Shown here: one piece after another, positions 42,601 through 53,780 of the stretch | How the letters are laid out: each line of letters begins with the position of its first letter | Position numbering within the stretch: position 1 is the first letter of the stretch | Origin: Ahaetulla prasina | Taxonomy: Eukaryota > Chordata > Lepidosauria > Squamata > Colubridae | NCBI RefSeq assembly: GCF_028640845.1 | Contig: NC_080546.1 | Span: 20,677,020 to 20,741,019 of the forward strand | Direction of reading: 5' to 3' | DNA: 64,000 nt | Notes under the pieces: generated by a model | Databases searched by the model: none | The model's input: the letters and a program-made list of their open reading frames with translations, nothing else | Told to the model about the DNA's origin: nothing | Program-made: the position numbers and the translations under genes

Positions 42601-44204
42601 AAAAAAGAGAGAGAGAAGGATCTGTAAATCCATAAAAACTCCAGATTATGCACTAAATCTGGATGGAATAGTGCCATGACATCCAGAACCAAATATGGAA
42701 ACTCTGCAACACACCCAGATTTGGGGCACTCAAAACTTACAACCACGGTTTTGGCGAGGTCGAGGTCTTCTTTCCCATTCAATATTAAGGGATAATCCAT
42801 ACATTTGAATAGGAATCCCTGCATTCAAAGCAGTTTTCCTCCTGTATATTTTGTGTAACAGAAAAGTAATCAGCAATACAAAATTAGATAAATGTAGATT
42901 GTCTCCTTCGTCCTTGTCACATTCTGCGTCTGTTGTTTAACTACTTGATTTGTGCCCCTGTCCCACAGCAGGTAACAGAACGCCAAACGTCACTTGCATT
43001 TCAATGAAATTACTTTCATACATTCTTTTAAACACTTAATTAGCCTGTTGATTCTTTTTTTTCCCATGAATATCATTGTTTCAAATAAAGGAGGGATGAT
43101 TTAAACAGCTACAATTATCAAATAATTCCTTCCCTGGGTTGAATTTTGCAATAAACACGATGACTTTTATTGGAAGAAGAATTATGTTATGTTATGCCTT
43201 TTACTGAAGTTGTTTGATGGCCTTTCATTGTATATAAGGGCCATCTTTAGCTGTCTATATTGATTCACCTTAGGGATTCACATTAGAGATTCAGGTTCCC
43301 AGCGTGAACTCATGAACACTTCACCATTTTCCAATCAATTCTATTCTTTTCCTGCCAGAACACTTCAATTATTCCACAACTTAACACCTGAAAGAGCTAT
43401 ATACATTTTTAATAAGTGCTTGCACTCCTCTGACTGAGGAATCTTGATAAATAGATTGCTTTTTTTTCATTTAGTAGCAAATTAGAAATTAAAATAAGCA
43501 TTAATGCACAGTTTCTCTGGAAAAAGCAAACATTTACTTCTTCAAGTAGACTAGAGGAGGTTGGATATTGGCAGTGATAAACGCTCTACATAGAGAGATA
43601 TGACTTATTTATTCTATAGGATTTTATTTTAAAAAATCAGATGTATTTGAGCACTTTGAAAATTGACTATTTGAAGGTTGAAAAAACTCTTGGTGCACTT
43701 TTTAAAACTTTGCTAAAGCTTTTGTTGTAGTTTGTTTCTAGACTGCTAACAATTCAGGGGACCATATACTGCATTAAAAACCAGCTTCAAGCGTCTCTGT
43801 TATCAGGGAAGAGAGCTACTTCCTTGTTAGATTATAAGGAAGGCTGTTAGAATGAAAATCAGAAAGTTCTAAACGAAAAATATTTCAGCTGCTAGGATTC
43901 CTGTAACCCCATTCTGTTCATCTCAATAAAATCTTGCTAAAGAAAAGTCTGTAGAAAATATGCTTGGTGAAAAATCGCTTTTTTTAACGGAGCAGCAAAA
44001 AAAAAAAATCTGTTTATGGAAAAAGGTTGTTTAAGCATGTTGAGATACTGTATGGATTATTACTGCAATATCATATGAATTTAGTCACATGAATAAGCCA
44101 GCAATCACTTCCTAGTTAAACTGGTAGCTGACCAGGTTTGATTCATACCTTGTTGATTGGATCACAGAGACAACCTTCCCTCAAAGGTACTATGATATTT
44201 TTTT
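42601..44204. other. No recognised feature
   Basis: A long stretch without identifiable repeats, relative to its surroundings. No exon seen. Confidence 0.4.
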
Positions 44205-44290
44205 TAACAGATTAACAGAGTTGGAAGAGACCTTATAGGTCATCTAGTCCAACTCCCACCCACCACCCCGCTCAAGCAGGAGACCCTATT
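44205..44290 (-). mobile_element. CR1 3' end, minus strand
   Basis: ACAGAGTTGGAAGAGACCTT, TCATCTAGTCCAACTCC and CTCAAGCAGGAGACCC are the reverse of the CR1 3' UTR. Confidence 0.8.
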
Positions 44291-44329
44291 TTTCTAAAAG
44301 CCTATTTCACATCATCTACAGTACTTTGT

Positions 44330-44693
44330 AAGGGACGTGGTGGCTCAGTGGCTAAGATGCTGAGCTTGTCAATTGACAGGTCGGCAGTTCAGCAGTTCAG
44401 CAGTTCAAATCTCTAGTGCTGCGTAACAGGGTGAGCTCCCGTTACTTGTCCCAGCTCCTGCCAGCCTAGCAGTTGAAAGCACATAAAAATGCAAGTAGAA
44501 AAATAGGGACCATCTTTGGTGGGAAGGTAACAGCGTTCCATGTGCCTTTGGCATTTAGTCATGCTGGTCACATGACCAAACAGAGGTCTTCGGACAGCGC
44601 TGGCTCTTCGGCTTTGAAACGGAGATGAGCACCGGCCCCTAGAGTTGGGAACAACTAGCACATATGTGCAAGGGGAACCTTTACCTTTATCTT
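44330..44693 (+). mobile_element. tRNA-derived SINE, type 2, full length
   Basis: Head GGTGGCTCAGTGGCTAAGAT and B-box CAGTTCAAATCTC, then CGTTACTTGTCCCAGCTCC, the GGTGGGAAGGTAACAGCG block, and an end in CTTTACCTTTATC. A CAGCAGTT unit before the B box is tripled. Flanks give a target duplication of about 10 of 13 (44317-44329 and 44694-44706). Confidence 0.85.
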
Positions 44694-44764
44694 TACCGTA
44701 ACTTGTGGAAAATCTGCAATTTCTTATCTATAGACTATAACACTCTGGTAATTTATTATTTTGC

Positions 44765-44935
44765 TGAGAGCCGGTTTAGTCTGGTGGCTAAGGCACCAGG
44801 TTAGAAACTAAAAGACTGTGAGTTCTAGTTTCACCTTAAGGATGAAAGCTAGCTTTGGTGGCTTTGGGCTGTTCACTCTCCCTAAGCCCACAATGTCAGG
44901 CTCAGACAATAAGCAGTCAGTCAATTCCTATCACA
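44765..44935 (+). mobile_element. Sauria-type SINE, 3'-truncated
   Basis: GAGAGCCGGTTTAGTCTGGT head, then CTGTGAGTTCTAGTTTC (B-box region) and TTGGTGGCTTTGGGC. Confidence 0.6.
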
Positions 44936-45649
44936 ACAAATGGATCAACATTCAGTTGATCTGAAAAAAAAACAAACCAATAGATTCTGCATTTGCAGAA
45001 AAAAGGTAGGAAGAAAAAAAGATCTTTGGCAACCAATTGTCCCAGCCGAGAAAAAGACTCCTCTCCTTCCTTTTTTTTTTAAGATAGGAACACTTGCTTT
45101 TCTCCAATCCTTGTGTACCGTACCCATCTTCTGTGTTTTTTCAAGGTTCTACAATAGCCTTGTAATTCCTAGTGGTTTCTGTCAAACTGATTTACCGGTA
45201 TCTCCATCGGAAAACTAACCAGGTCTGAACCTCTTTATTTTACTTTGAGGTCCTCCAGATTTGGTTCGATACTATGTTACATCAATGTGATCCAATTTAC
45301 CATAACAGGATATTTTGTTCAGATTCGCTTCAAGTTAATCATTCTTAACTGCCTTGAATCTGCTAGGTTTGACTTTTCCTTTTTTCTAGTTTCCAAGTTT
45401 TGAAAAGTTCAAGGTTTCAAAAAAGTGGATATGTCAAGTGCAGGAAATCAGGAAGTCCAGGCAGTTCAAATGAATATAAAAATATATTGCAAGCTTAAGC
45501 TCTCTGCAAGAATCTGAATTATTAATGGTCAAAGCAAATTTGTGGTAGATAATAGTCAATGGAATTCAAGGTGGGCTGGAGTTAGATCTCTTGTGGGCAG
45601 GAAGAGACTGATTATATGTTTTACCCCTCCCTCAAGCTCAGCCTGGTCA
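44936..45649. other. No recognised feature
   Basis: Nothing assignable seen. Confidence 0.4.
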
Positions 45650-45660
45650 TCTCCTACAAG

Positions 45661-45948
45661 TTAAAAGGTAAAGGTAAAAGTTCCCCTCGCACATGTGTGC
45701 TAGTTGTTCCTGACTCTATGGGGTGGTGCTCATCTCCATTTCAAAGCCGAAGAGCCAGCGCTGTCCATAGACATCTCCATGGTCATATGGCCGGCATGAC
45801 TCAACGCCAAAGGTGCACGGAATGATGTTACCTTCCCACCAAAAGTGGTCCCTATTTTTCTACTTGCATTTTTTACGTGCTTTCGAACTGCTAGGTTGGC
45901 AGAAGCTGGGACAAGTAAGTTTTGATCGACAAGCTCATGCCTAGCCAC
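45661..45948 (-). mobile_element. tRNA-derived SINE, type 2, internally deleted
   Basis: Minus strand. GGTAAAAGTTCCCCTCGCAC to GGCAGAAGCTGGGACAAGTA, then a jump to the head remnant GATCGACAAGCTCATGCC. A perfect 11-bp target duplication TCTCCTACAAG lies at 45650-45660 and 45949-45959. Confidence 0.9.
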
Positions 45949-45959
45949 TCTCCTACAAG

Positions 45960-47222
45960 ATAGCTACTTTCAAGACTGGGAAGATGGTCAGTTTATTACC
46001 AAACCAAACTCATTCCCTTTCTATCTCAAAATCTTTTTCTTTTCCATGACCTAATATTGTCACAACCTTCTCAATCCCATTACGTCCACCATACGTACGT
46101 ACGTATTGGAAGGCAATTTCTTATGCTTGGTACATTTCATATTATTTGTTATTAGTTCCAGGCCAATTGCAAATACTTGTTAAATAATAGCTAATAATAA
46201 TTCATTTTTTCTTTGTTTTTCCATTTCAAGCATAACAAAATTAAAGACAATATAGTATTTATATTATGATTCCCTTTCTCTTCCTATTTTTCCCCCCATT
46301 CAGTCTTCCTATATTTTTCAGTTCATTTTTATCAGTTGTACACGAATAAAAACTTAAAGAATTTTGTGTTTGTTTAAAACATTCATGAAGGCTGATTACT
46401 AGAATTACTGTGATATGTACTATTAAATTTCTTCTTTGCGATTAATTTAGAGCATGGAAGACAAACTAATTACGAGCTGAATGAAATTCAGCATTGTTAT
46501 TAGGAAGTTTTCCAAAAAGACACAAGTAATGTAATATGCAAAGCAGATGTGGAAGCATTAAGTAGGGAAAAAACCATTGACATCTGTGCCAAATTAATGG
46601 ATAGCTGGAACTCTATTCTAATCTGTTTCTATTACGGCTGTGCAAGACTTTGAATTTGAAGATTCTGTGTGAAGATTATTTAAATGAATTTCCAAAACAA
46701 ATCTCTCAAGCACCTCTAATTTCATTTGGATTCAGAAAGGCTTCTGTATATGCATGGATGCTGCTTCTTTGAATCAAATTAATCCAACGCGATTTGAAGC
46801 ATCACATTAACTGTTTGATTGAAACCAAATCAGCGATTCAGATTTCCTGATTTGCTGGATACAAGATCACAGATGTGTTCATCTTTAGTATAATTATTGG
46901 GCCATTTCCAGAAGTTCCTATTTGTTCAATACCATTTTTTTTAACCAACTGTAAAGCATTTTATAGCAATTTTCCTTAAATCATCACTTGGAATAACTTT
47001 GTCAATAAACACCAAGATGGATACGTTCTATAAGAATAAGTGTGGAAATGACACGTTTTGGCATCTGTGATGGTCATATAAAATAATCCAAACCTACTGG
47101 GAAAAAATACTTTCAAATGATAAGAAAATTGTAAAAATAAAACAATTATCACGTTTTTAGGTATAATTCTTTTTTAGGTATAATTATAAAATATAAATTA
47201 CAATTTACCAAGTTATTTGTTT
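45960..47222. other. No recognised feature
   Basis: Largely repeat-free AT-rich DNA. A short (ACGT)n tract lies at 46092-46104. Confidence 0.4.
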
Positions 47223-47400
47223 GGTGAGCCGAGGTGGCACAGTGGTTAGAGCGCAGTATTGCAGGCTACTTCAGCTGACTGCTAGCTGCAGTTCAGCAGT
47301 TCAAATCTCACCAGGCTCAAGGTTGACTCAGCCTTCCATCCTTCCGAGGTGGATAAAATGAGGACCCCAATTGTTGGGGGCAATATGCTGACTGTAAATC
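47223..47400 (+). mobile_element. tRNA-derived SINE, 3'-truncated
   Basis: A-box region GGTGGCACAGTGGTTAGAGC, B-box GTTCAAATCTC, the GACTCAGCCTTCCATCC…GAGGACCCC middle, and a break after CAATATGCTGACTG. Confidence 0.9.
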
Positions 47401-48071
47401 TTCATTGATCTGAAGCATACATGAAAAATCTCCTATCTCCAATTCCCTTCCTCTGCCCCCATAGAATTTGAAACCCAGTCTTTTTATGGGGCAAATTGCC
47501 AAATATTATATTTGTGTTAAAAAGAAAAAAAATGCCTGTTCATTTTCTTTCCCTTCTTGTTGAGTAACAGTTCTTTAGTTGGAGAACAAGCAAATAGTCA
47601 TTCACTGATATGCTAGTTTCCAATTAGAGCGGTTAGTATTGCACTGACATTTTACTACAAATACTAATGGTTTGTGGCATTAATGTTTTATTTTTATTAA
47701 TGGCACAGTTTACAATTTTCAGTGTTTAGCATTTACTGCTAATTCGAAAATACAGAGTTGAATTGAATCAATAAATTTAGAAGACAAGCTCCAACATTAT
47801 CATAAGATTTAATATGTGTATGGAACTGGAACACATCAGAAAAAAATTAATACTACACTTATTAAGAATATTCAGCTGAAGGGCATGGTATAAATCTGAT
47901 TCTCCAATACTCCAGCAACAAGGAAGAATAACATTTTACCTTATGTCATTCTTTGCTATCTTCTGGGCTTCTTTGACATTGGTTTGATCTCCGTGACATG
48001 CTAACATATGCAAGTTGGTTTCATATTTTGAATAGATATTCATTCATCCCACAGGTCAGCTAACTTAAATA
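47401..48071. other. Unassigned; contains one half of an old duplicated segment
   Basis: 47893-48040 resembles 49466-49612 (shared GATTCTCCA, TTATGTCATT, TCTTCTGGGCT, TTGGTTTGATC). Otherwise unassigned. Confidence 0.4.
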
Positions 48072-48396
48072 CCACCTGCTTTTAGTGACTGTTCAAAGTT
48101 ACAACTGCACTTTAAAACGTGACCTATAACCATTTTTCACACTTATGACCATTGCAACATCCCCATGGTCACATTATCAAAATTTACTGCTTGAGAACTG
48201 GTTCATATTTATGGCAGGCAAACTCAGTGGGAAAGCCAGATTCACTTAACAACCATATTACTAACTTAACTGCAATGATTCACTTAATAGTAACAAGAAA
48301 AGTCATAAAATGGAGCAAAACCCACTTAACAAATGTTTAACTTAGCAGCATAAATTTTCAGCTCAATTGTGGTCGTAAGTTGAGGATTACCACCTG
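48072..48396 (+). mobile_element. Tigger-type MITE, left tip lost
   Basis: It shares TTTAGTGACTGTTCAAAGTT, the CCATGGTCACAT region and the right end GTAAGTTGAGGATTACCACC, with TA after it. Confidence 0.8.
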
Positions 48397-48432
48397 TAAA
48401 AGTATTTAATTATCATAAGAGCTTCCAAATAG

Positions 48433-48883
48433 ATAGAATAGAATAGAATTTTAGAATTTTATTGGCCAAGTGTGATTGGACACACAAGGAATTTGTCTTG
48501 GTGCATATGCTCTCAGTGTACATAAAGGAAAAGATACGTTCATCAAGGTACAACATTTACAACACAATTGATGATCAATATATCAATATAAATCATAAGG
48601 ATTGCCAGCAACAAGTTATAGTCATACAGTCATAAGTGGAAAGAGATTGGTGATGGGAACTATGAAACGATTAATAGTAGTGCAGATTCAGTAAATAGTC
48701 TGACAGTGTTGAGGGAATTATTTGTTTAGCAGAGTGATGGCCTTCGGGAAAAAACTGTTCTTGTGTCTAGTTGTTCTGGTGTGCAGTGCTCTATAGCGTC
48801 GTTTTGAGGGTAGGAGTTGAAACAGTTTATGTCCAGGATGCGAGGGATCTGCAAATATTTTCACGGCCCTCTTCTTGATTCGA
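48433..48883 (-). mobile_element. Family D LINE, recent 5'-truncated copy
   Basis: It matches 39111-39545 with about four differences over about 410 bp. It covers the 3' UTR and the last 150 bases or so of the ORF, and the tail is (AATAG)3 on the plus strand. Truncated abruptly at GATTCG (48883). Confidence 0.92.
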
Positions 48884-49114
48884 TGCTACACCTTCTGTCA
48901 TACTCTCTCAGCCACAAACTCAAAATCAGAGTGGGATAAGTTATATTAGCGACTGAGGAACTGGATTAGTTTCTGATAATGAACATGATGCTAGAAGCCA
49001 GAAGTTTGGAGAACTTAAGTCACTGAGCAGGATTCACTGAGGAATAAAACAGTTCCTAGGAATGATCACTCTCTTTAAGGGATTTATCAGCTTAGAGTTT
49101 TACAGTTTTTACAC

Positions 49115-49465
49115 CAGTGTTTCTCAACCTCAGCAAATTTAAGATCTGTGGGCCAGTGGTGAGTTTCAAAATTTTTTACTACTGGTTCTGTGGGTGTGGC
49201 TTGGTGGGTGTGGTAGGGGAAGGATATTGTAAAATCTCCATTCCCACCCCTCTCCAGAGAAAGGGATACTGCAAAATCCCCATTTCCTCCCGATCAGCTG
49301 GGATTTGGGAGGCAGAGAATAGACGGGGATGGGGCCAGTCAGAATTTTTACTACCAGTTCTCCAAATTAGTCAGAATTTCCACTACCGGTTCTCCAGAAC
49401 TGGTCAGAACCTGCTGAAACCTACCTCTGCTGTGGGCGTTAGCTTCCAGATATATATCGGATTCT
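49115..49465. mobile_element. hAT MITE left end interrupted by another hAT MITE
   Basis: CAGTGTTTCTCAACCTCAGC (49115 onward) is the left end of a common hAT MITE. It is cut by the insertion at 49154. Its right end is not visible. Confidence 0.5.
49154..49429. mobile_element. hAT MITE, 276 bp, with two internal units
   Basis: CAGTGGTGAGTTTCAAAATT and GCTGAAACCTACCTCTG ends, with a perfect 8-bp duplication CTGTGGGC (49146-49153 and 49430-49437). Carries the same two-unit interior as 33573. Confidence 0.92.
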
Positions 49466-49614
49466 CCAGTATTAGGTGAAAGCAATAAGGAAGGATACCA
49501 TTATATCTTATGTCATTGTCTTCTGGGCTAGTTTGATATTGGTTTGATCCACTGTATCATACTACTAGCTCTTGCAATTTGGTTTTCTGTATTTTCATAT
49601 TTTGAACAAAAATA

Positions 49615-50011
49615 CAGCTAGTCCTGGACTTATAACCACAACTGAGCCCAAACTTTCCATTGCTAAGTTAAACTTTTGTTAGATGGAGTTTGCTCCCTTT
49701 TGCAACCTTTCTTGCCACAGTTGTTAAGTGAATCACTGTTGTTGTTAAATGAGTCAAATGAGTTGTTAAGTGAATCTGGCTTCCCTATCGATTTTGCTTG
49801 TCAGAAGGTCGCAAAAGGAGATCACTTGAGCCCAGGACACTGCAACTGTCATAAATAGGAGTCGATAGCCAAGGGTCTAAATTTTGATAACCTGACCATG
49901 GGGCTGTTACTACAGTTATAAGCGTGCAAATTGGTCTTAAGTCACTTTTTTCAGTGCTGCTGTCATTTTTAACAGTCACTAAATGAAGTATTGTAAATTG
50001 AGGGCTGCCTA
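49615..50011 (-). mobile_element. Tigger-type MITE, full length (397 bp)
   Basis: CAGCTAGTCCTGGACTTATA and TAAATTGAGGGCTGCCTA ends with TA on both sides (49613-49614 and 50012-50013). Confidence 0.85.
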
Positions 50012-50124
50012 TAGTAGATTCCCTCCACAAGTCAGTTAGTTTTGTTTTAGTTTTGCTGCATTGACCTTCATTTGTATAGTTGCTTTAGATTTTAGATTTA
50101 CAGTAGATTTCGGTTCCTTTAGGC

Positions 50125-50258
50125 CACAGGTGTCAAACTCGATTGTGTCATTTAATGTATCGTGATGTATCACGACATTTTTTGCCTTTGCGGACCTGGG
50201 GTGGGCGTGGCCTGCCCGTGACACATCTGGCCCTTGGGCCACCAATTTGACACCGCTG
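50125..50258. mobile_element. hAT MITE, 134 bp
   Basis: CACAGGTGTCAAACTCGA and CCAATTTGACACCGCTG ends; 8-bp duplication 7 of 8 (50117-50124 and 50259-50266), TA-centred. Confidence 0.9.
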
Positions 50259-50281
50259 CTTTAGGAGGAGTTGAAGAATAA

Positions 50282-50983
50282 TAATGCCTTATGCACGGTC
50301 ACTCATGCTCTGGTTACCTCTCGCTTGGACTGCTGTAATGCTCTCTACATGGGGCTCCCCTTGAAGAGTACCCGGAGGCTCCAGTTGGTTCAGAATGCAG
50401 CTGCGCGGGTGATAGTGGGAGCCACACGTTGCTCCCATGTAACACCTCTCCTGCGCAGTCTGCACTGGTTACCTGTGGTCTTTCGGGTGCACTTCAAGGT
50501 GTTGGTGACTACCTTTAAAGCGCTCCATGGCTTAGGGCCAGGGTACTTACGGGACCGCCTGCTGTTACCTTATGCCTCCCACCGACCCGAATGCTCACAC
50601 AGAGAGGGTCTCCTCAGGGTGCCGTCCGCCAAGCAATGTCGGCTGGCGGCCCCCAGGGGAAGGGCCTTCTCTGTGGGGGCTCCCACCCTTTGGAACGAAC
50701 TTCCCCCTGGACTTCGGCAACTGCCGGACCTTTGGACTTTCCGCCGAGAGCTGAAGACCTATTTGTTTTTTCGTGCAGGACTGGCATAGGATTTTAATAG
50801 GATTTTAATTAGTTTTAATGTTTTAACATTCTATAATTCGGGGTTTTATTTTAAATGTTTTAATTCGGCCATTTGTATAATAAGTTTTTAAATTATGGTT
50901 TTATGTGTATATTGCTGTTGTTTTTTTATTATGGCTGTAAACCGCCCTGAGTCCTTCGGGAGAAGGGCGGTATAAAAATTTAA

Positions 50984-51034
<51 letters not shown>

Positions 51035-51036
51035 AG
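50282..51036 (+). pseudogene. L2 LINE 3' end with intact C-terminal frame
   Basis: The frame 50271-50789 (172 residues) reads [58 protein letters not shown] and [20 protein letters not shown], ending FRRELKTYLFFRAGLA with a stop. It includes the WNELPPGLR block that is out of frame in the 5632 copy. 3' hairpin GCCCTGAGTCCTTCGGGAGA and an AATA/AAAT tail of more than 50 bp. Palm lost by truncation. Confidence 0.88.
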
Positions 51037-51180
51037 GTAGTCTTTGTTGAAGTAAACACTGGCAGTTCTTCATGGTGCTAAACACCTGCCTGTCGCACTC
51101 TTGCTGATGTTAGATATGAAAACTGCCACAAAAATTATGTATCTTTCTGGGTGAGGAGCCAAGATGAAGATATACTCGCA

Positions 51181-51314
51181 CAGGGATGGGTAACTATGGC
51201 AACTTTAAAACCTGTGGACTTCAACTCCTGGAATTCCTGAACCAGCATGGCTCGCTCAGGAATTCTGGGAGTTGAAGTCACAAGTCATAAAGTTGGCATA
51301 GTTAACCATTCCTG
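51181..51314. mobile_element. hAT fold-back MITE, 134 bp
   Basis: CAGGGATGGGTAACTATGGC and CATAGTTAACCATTCCTG ends on a long hairpin related to 35527-35661; 8-bp duplication 6 of 8 (51173-51180 and 51315-51322). Confidence 0.8.
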
Positions 51315-51322
51315 CACTAGCA

Positions 51323-52495
51323 GCTTCTAAAGTCTGTGTCTGTCTAAAAAGAGGATGAAGAGGAGTTGATGTTGTTTTATGTCGCTGCATCACAGCATTG
51401 GCCTTATACTCTTCCTCATTCCAAAAGGTGGCTGGGGGGGGGGAATGAGATATAGCTGGTTGTACTTTCTAGAAGAATAAAACAGCATATTATAACTAGG
51501 AAACCTGTGGTGATAGACTCAGAGAATTAATCAGGAAATGCACTTATATGATGTGATATATTAAACTTTATTTCTTAAGGATTTTATCTATGAACTTGCA
51601 TATACATCTCCAGAAATGAAGGTGGTCTTCTTTTTTAAAATGAAAAATAGATTCTCATTCCTGAGAAGAAAGATCCCCCTTTATTCATGCTTTTGGATTA
51701 GAAACCAATCTAGAAGATGAAACTTTCTCTTGTCCCTGTTGAAGAGAAGGTTTGAAAAAGCAGATTACAGTTGCAATCCACGTCAAAATTAATAATTTAA
51801 ATTATTTCCTTTTTGTGCATTTAGGAAGTCCTGTGTAATATGTAAGCACAGTTAAACTAAATGTGAAAGGATTCTGATTGCAAAATCAGATTGTGATTTG
51901 TGAATCAAATAGGATTCTGATTGCAAAATCAGATTGTGATTTGCGAATCACATCAACAAAGACAAATCAGAAGCGGAGGGAGTAACCCAAAGCATTTGTC
52001 TGTGCCTTCTCTACATACATTATCCCCACCCAAAAAAATCTAAAGTAGTTTATGGATATTAATGATGAAGAAACAGTTCATCTTTGTTACAGATTTGGTA
52101 TTTAGAGAAGTCTCTTTGGGCTATATTTGAGTTCAAATTAGTGATGGCTACTAATTTAGATGTTTGTAAAGTAGGATTAGTGAAAAATATGTTTATGAAA
52201 AGCTATTAATATTGATATTTAAATTTCAATCATGAACAGAAGTTATTCAACTCAAGGAGGAAAGATCATTTTGTTTTTAAGTTTGAGTATGGTTTTTGAA
52301 CAAGATGTCTGCTTGGCCATGATGGATTAAAGAGAGCTTTTGTTGATTTGTGAATTTTTAAATATGTTCTGTTTCAGGGCTTAGCTCTGGAATAGGAGGA
52401 ATTATTCAATAAAGAACACAGACAGTTATCACATAGAGGTTTTCATCCCCATGTATTGATGACTCCATAATAGATGTTAAAAGAAAGTTTATTTT
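51323..52495. other. Unassigned; contains a 43-bp tandem duplication
   Basis: 51868-51910 and 51911-51953 are adjacent copies with two differences. No other structure recognised. Confidence 0.5.
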
Positions 52496-52499
52496 TCTA

Positions 52500-52769
52500 A
52501 AATATTTTTTTTAAATTTGCATTTATATTCCGCCCTTCTCCGAAGACTCAGGGCGGCTTACATTATGTTAGCAATCGTCTTCATCCTATTTGTATATTTA
52601 TATACAAAGTCAATTTATTGCCCCCAACAATCTGGGTCCTCATTTTACCTACCTTATAAAGGATGGAAGGCTGAGTCAACCTTGGGCCTGGTGGGACTAG
52701 AACCTGCAGTAATTGCAGGCAGCTGTGTTAATAACAGACTGTCTTACCAGTCTGAGCCACAGAGGCCCT
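52500..52769 (-). mobile_element. L2-tailed SINE, full length
   Basis: Minus strand. TATTCCGCCCTTCTCCGAAG tail at the left, CAGTCTGAGCCACAGAGGCC head at the right. Confidence 0.9.
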
Positions 52770-53292
52770 GTTGAGAATATTGAAAAAGACTCAAGTGTTG
52801 GCATTTTTCAATTGATAATTCTCTGAGCATAAAGCAGGATGCAGAGGAGCAGAATATTCCAGCAAAGAAGGAGGGTGTGTTATTTGGCTGAATATGTGCA
52901 GCAGCAGCCAAAAAAGCTAATATGATCCTGGATGGTATAAACAGAGCACAGAATCAAGATCACATGAAGTATTAGTACCATTGTATAAAGCCCTAATAAG
53001 ACCACACCTGGAATACTGCAACAAATTCTGGTCCCCATACTACAAAAAAGATGTTGAGACTTTGGAAAAAGTTCAGAGAAAAGCAACTAATCTGATCAAA
53101 GGCCTGGAGACTAAAATATATGAAAAATGACTGCAGGATTTCAGTTTGGCTAGTCTAGAGAAAAGAAGACAGAGGTGACATGATAACAGTATTCCAATAT
53201 TTGAGAGGCTGCCGCAAAGAAGAGGGGGTCAAATTATTCTCCAAAGCACCAGAGGGCAGGACAAGAAACAATGGATGAAAACTAATCAAAGA

Positions 53293-53401
53293 TTAGGGGG
53301 AGTTTTGAAGGGAGGGTGGAGGTAGGGTAGAGGGAGGGAGGGGGGAAAGGGGGGGAAAGTTTTTTTTTGTAAAAACTTTTTCAATAAAAAAAAAAGAAAG
53401 T
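53293..53401 (+). mobile_element. L1 3' end, 5'-truncated insertion
   Basis: G-rich polypurine run, GTAAAAACTTTTTCAATAAA and poly-A, flanked by a perfect 15-bp target duplication (53278-53292 and 53402-53416). TSD length, AATAAA and A-tail are diagnostic of L1-type retroposition. Confidence 0.85.
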
Positions 53402-53595
53402 AAAACTAATCAAAGAGAGAAGCAACTTGGAATTAATGAGAAACTTCCTAACAGTGAGGACAATTAACCAGTTTGCATTTAGAAATCATGGGCGCTCCTT
53501 CACTGGAGTTTTTTAAGAAGAGATTAGACAGTCACTTGTCTGAAATGGTATAGCTTTTTCTTGAGCAGAAGGCTAGACTAGAGATCCCTTCCATC

Positions 53596-53651
53596 TCTAT
53601 TCTATTCTATTCTATTCTATTCTATTCTATTCTATTCTATTCTATTCTATT
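53596..53651. repeat. (ATTCT)n microsatellite seeded by the CR1 tail
   Basis: A tandem pentamer continuing directly from the CR1 3' end. Confidence 0.95.
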
Positions 53652-53780
53652 CGGTTCAGATGTCTTTTTAGTTTTATTCTTTTGCTCCTTCCCCTGAATC
53701 GGCTTTTAGGGTGACTAAAGGATCACTTCTTCATAGTCATATATTTCAGCATCAGAACTAAATGAAAAGACCTTGATATA

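Larger units (their letters stand above)
52880..53652 (+). pseudogene. CR1 LINE 3' part with expanded ATTCT tail
   Basis: The translation in pieces gives YKALIRPHLEYCN, then a LWSPYYKKDVETLEKVQRKA-like block, FEAAAKKRGSNYSPKHQ-like text, and SHLSEMV. The 3' UTR ends in about 12 ATTCT units (53596-53651). Interrupted by an L1 3' end (53293-53401). Thumb and C-terminal region only, with stops. Confidence 0.8.

Noticed and set aside
47223..47300. Possible tRNA gene (A and B boxes present)
   Set aside because: It is the head of a SINE; no cloverleaf acceptor pairing, and many similar copies with SINE bodies.
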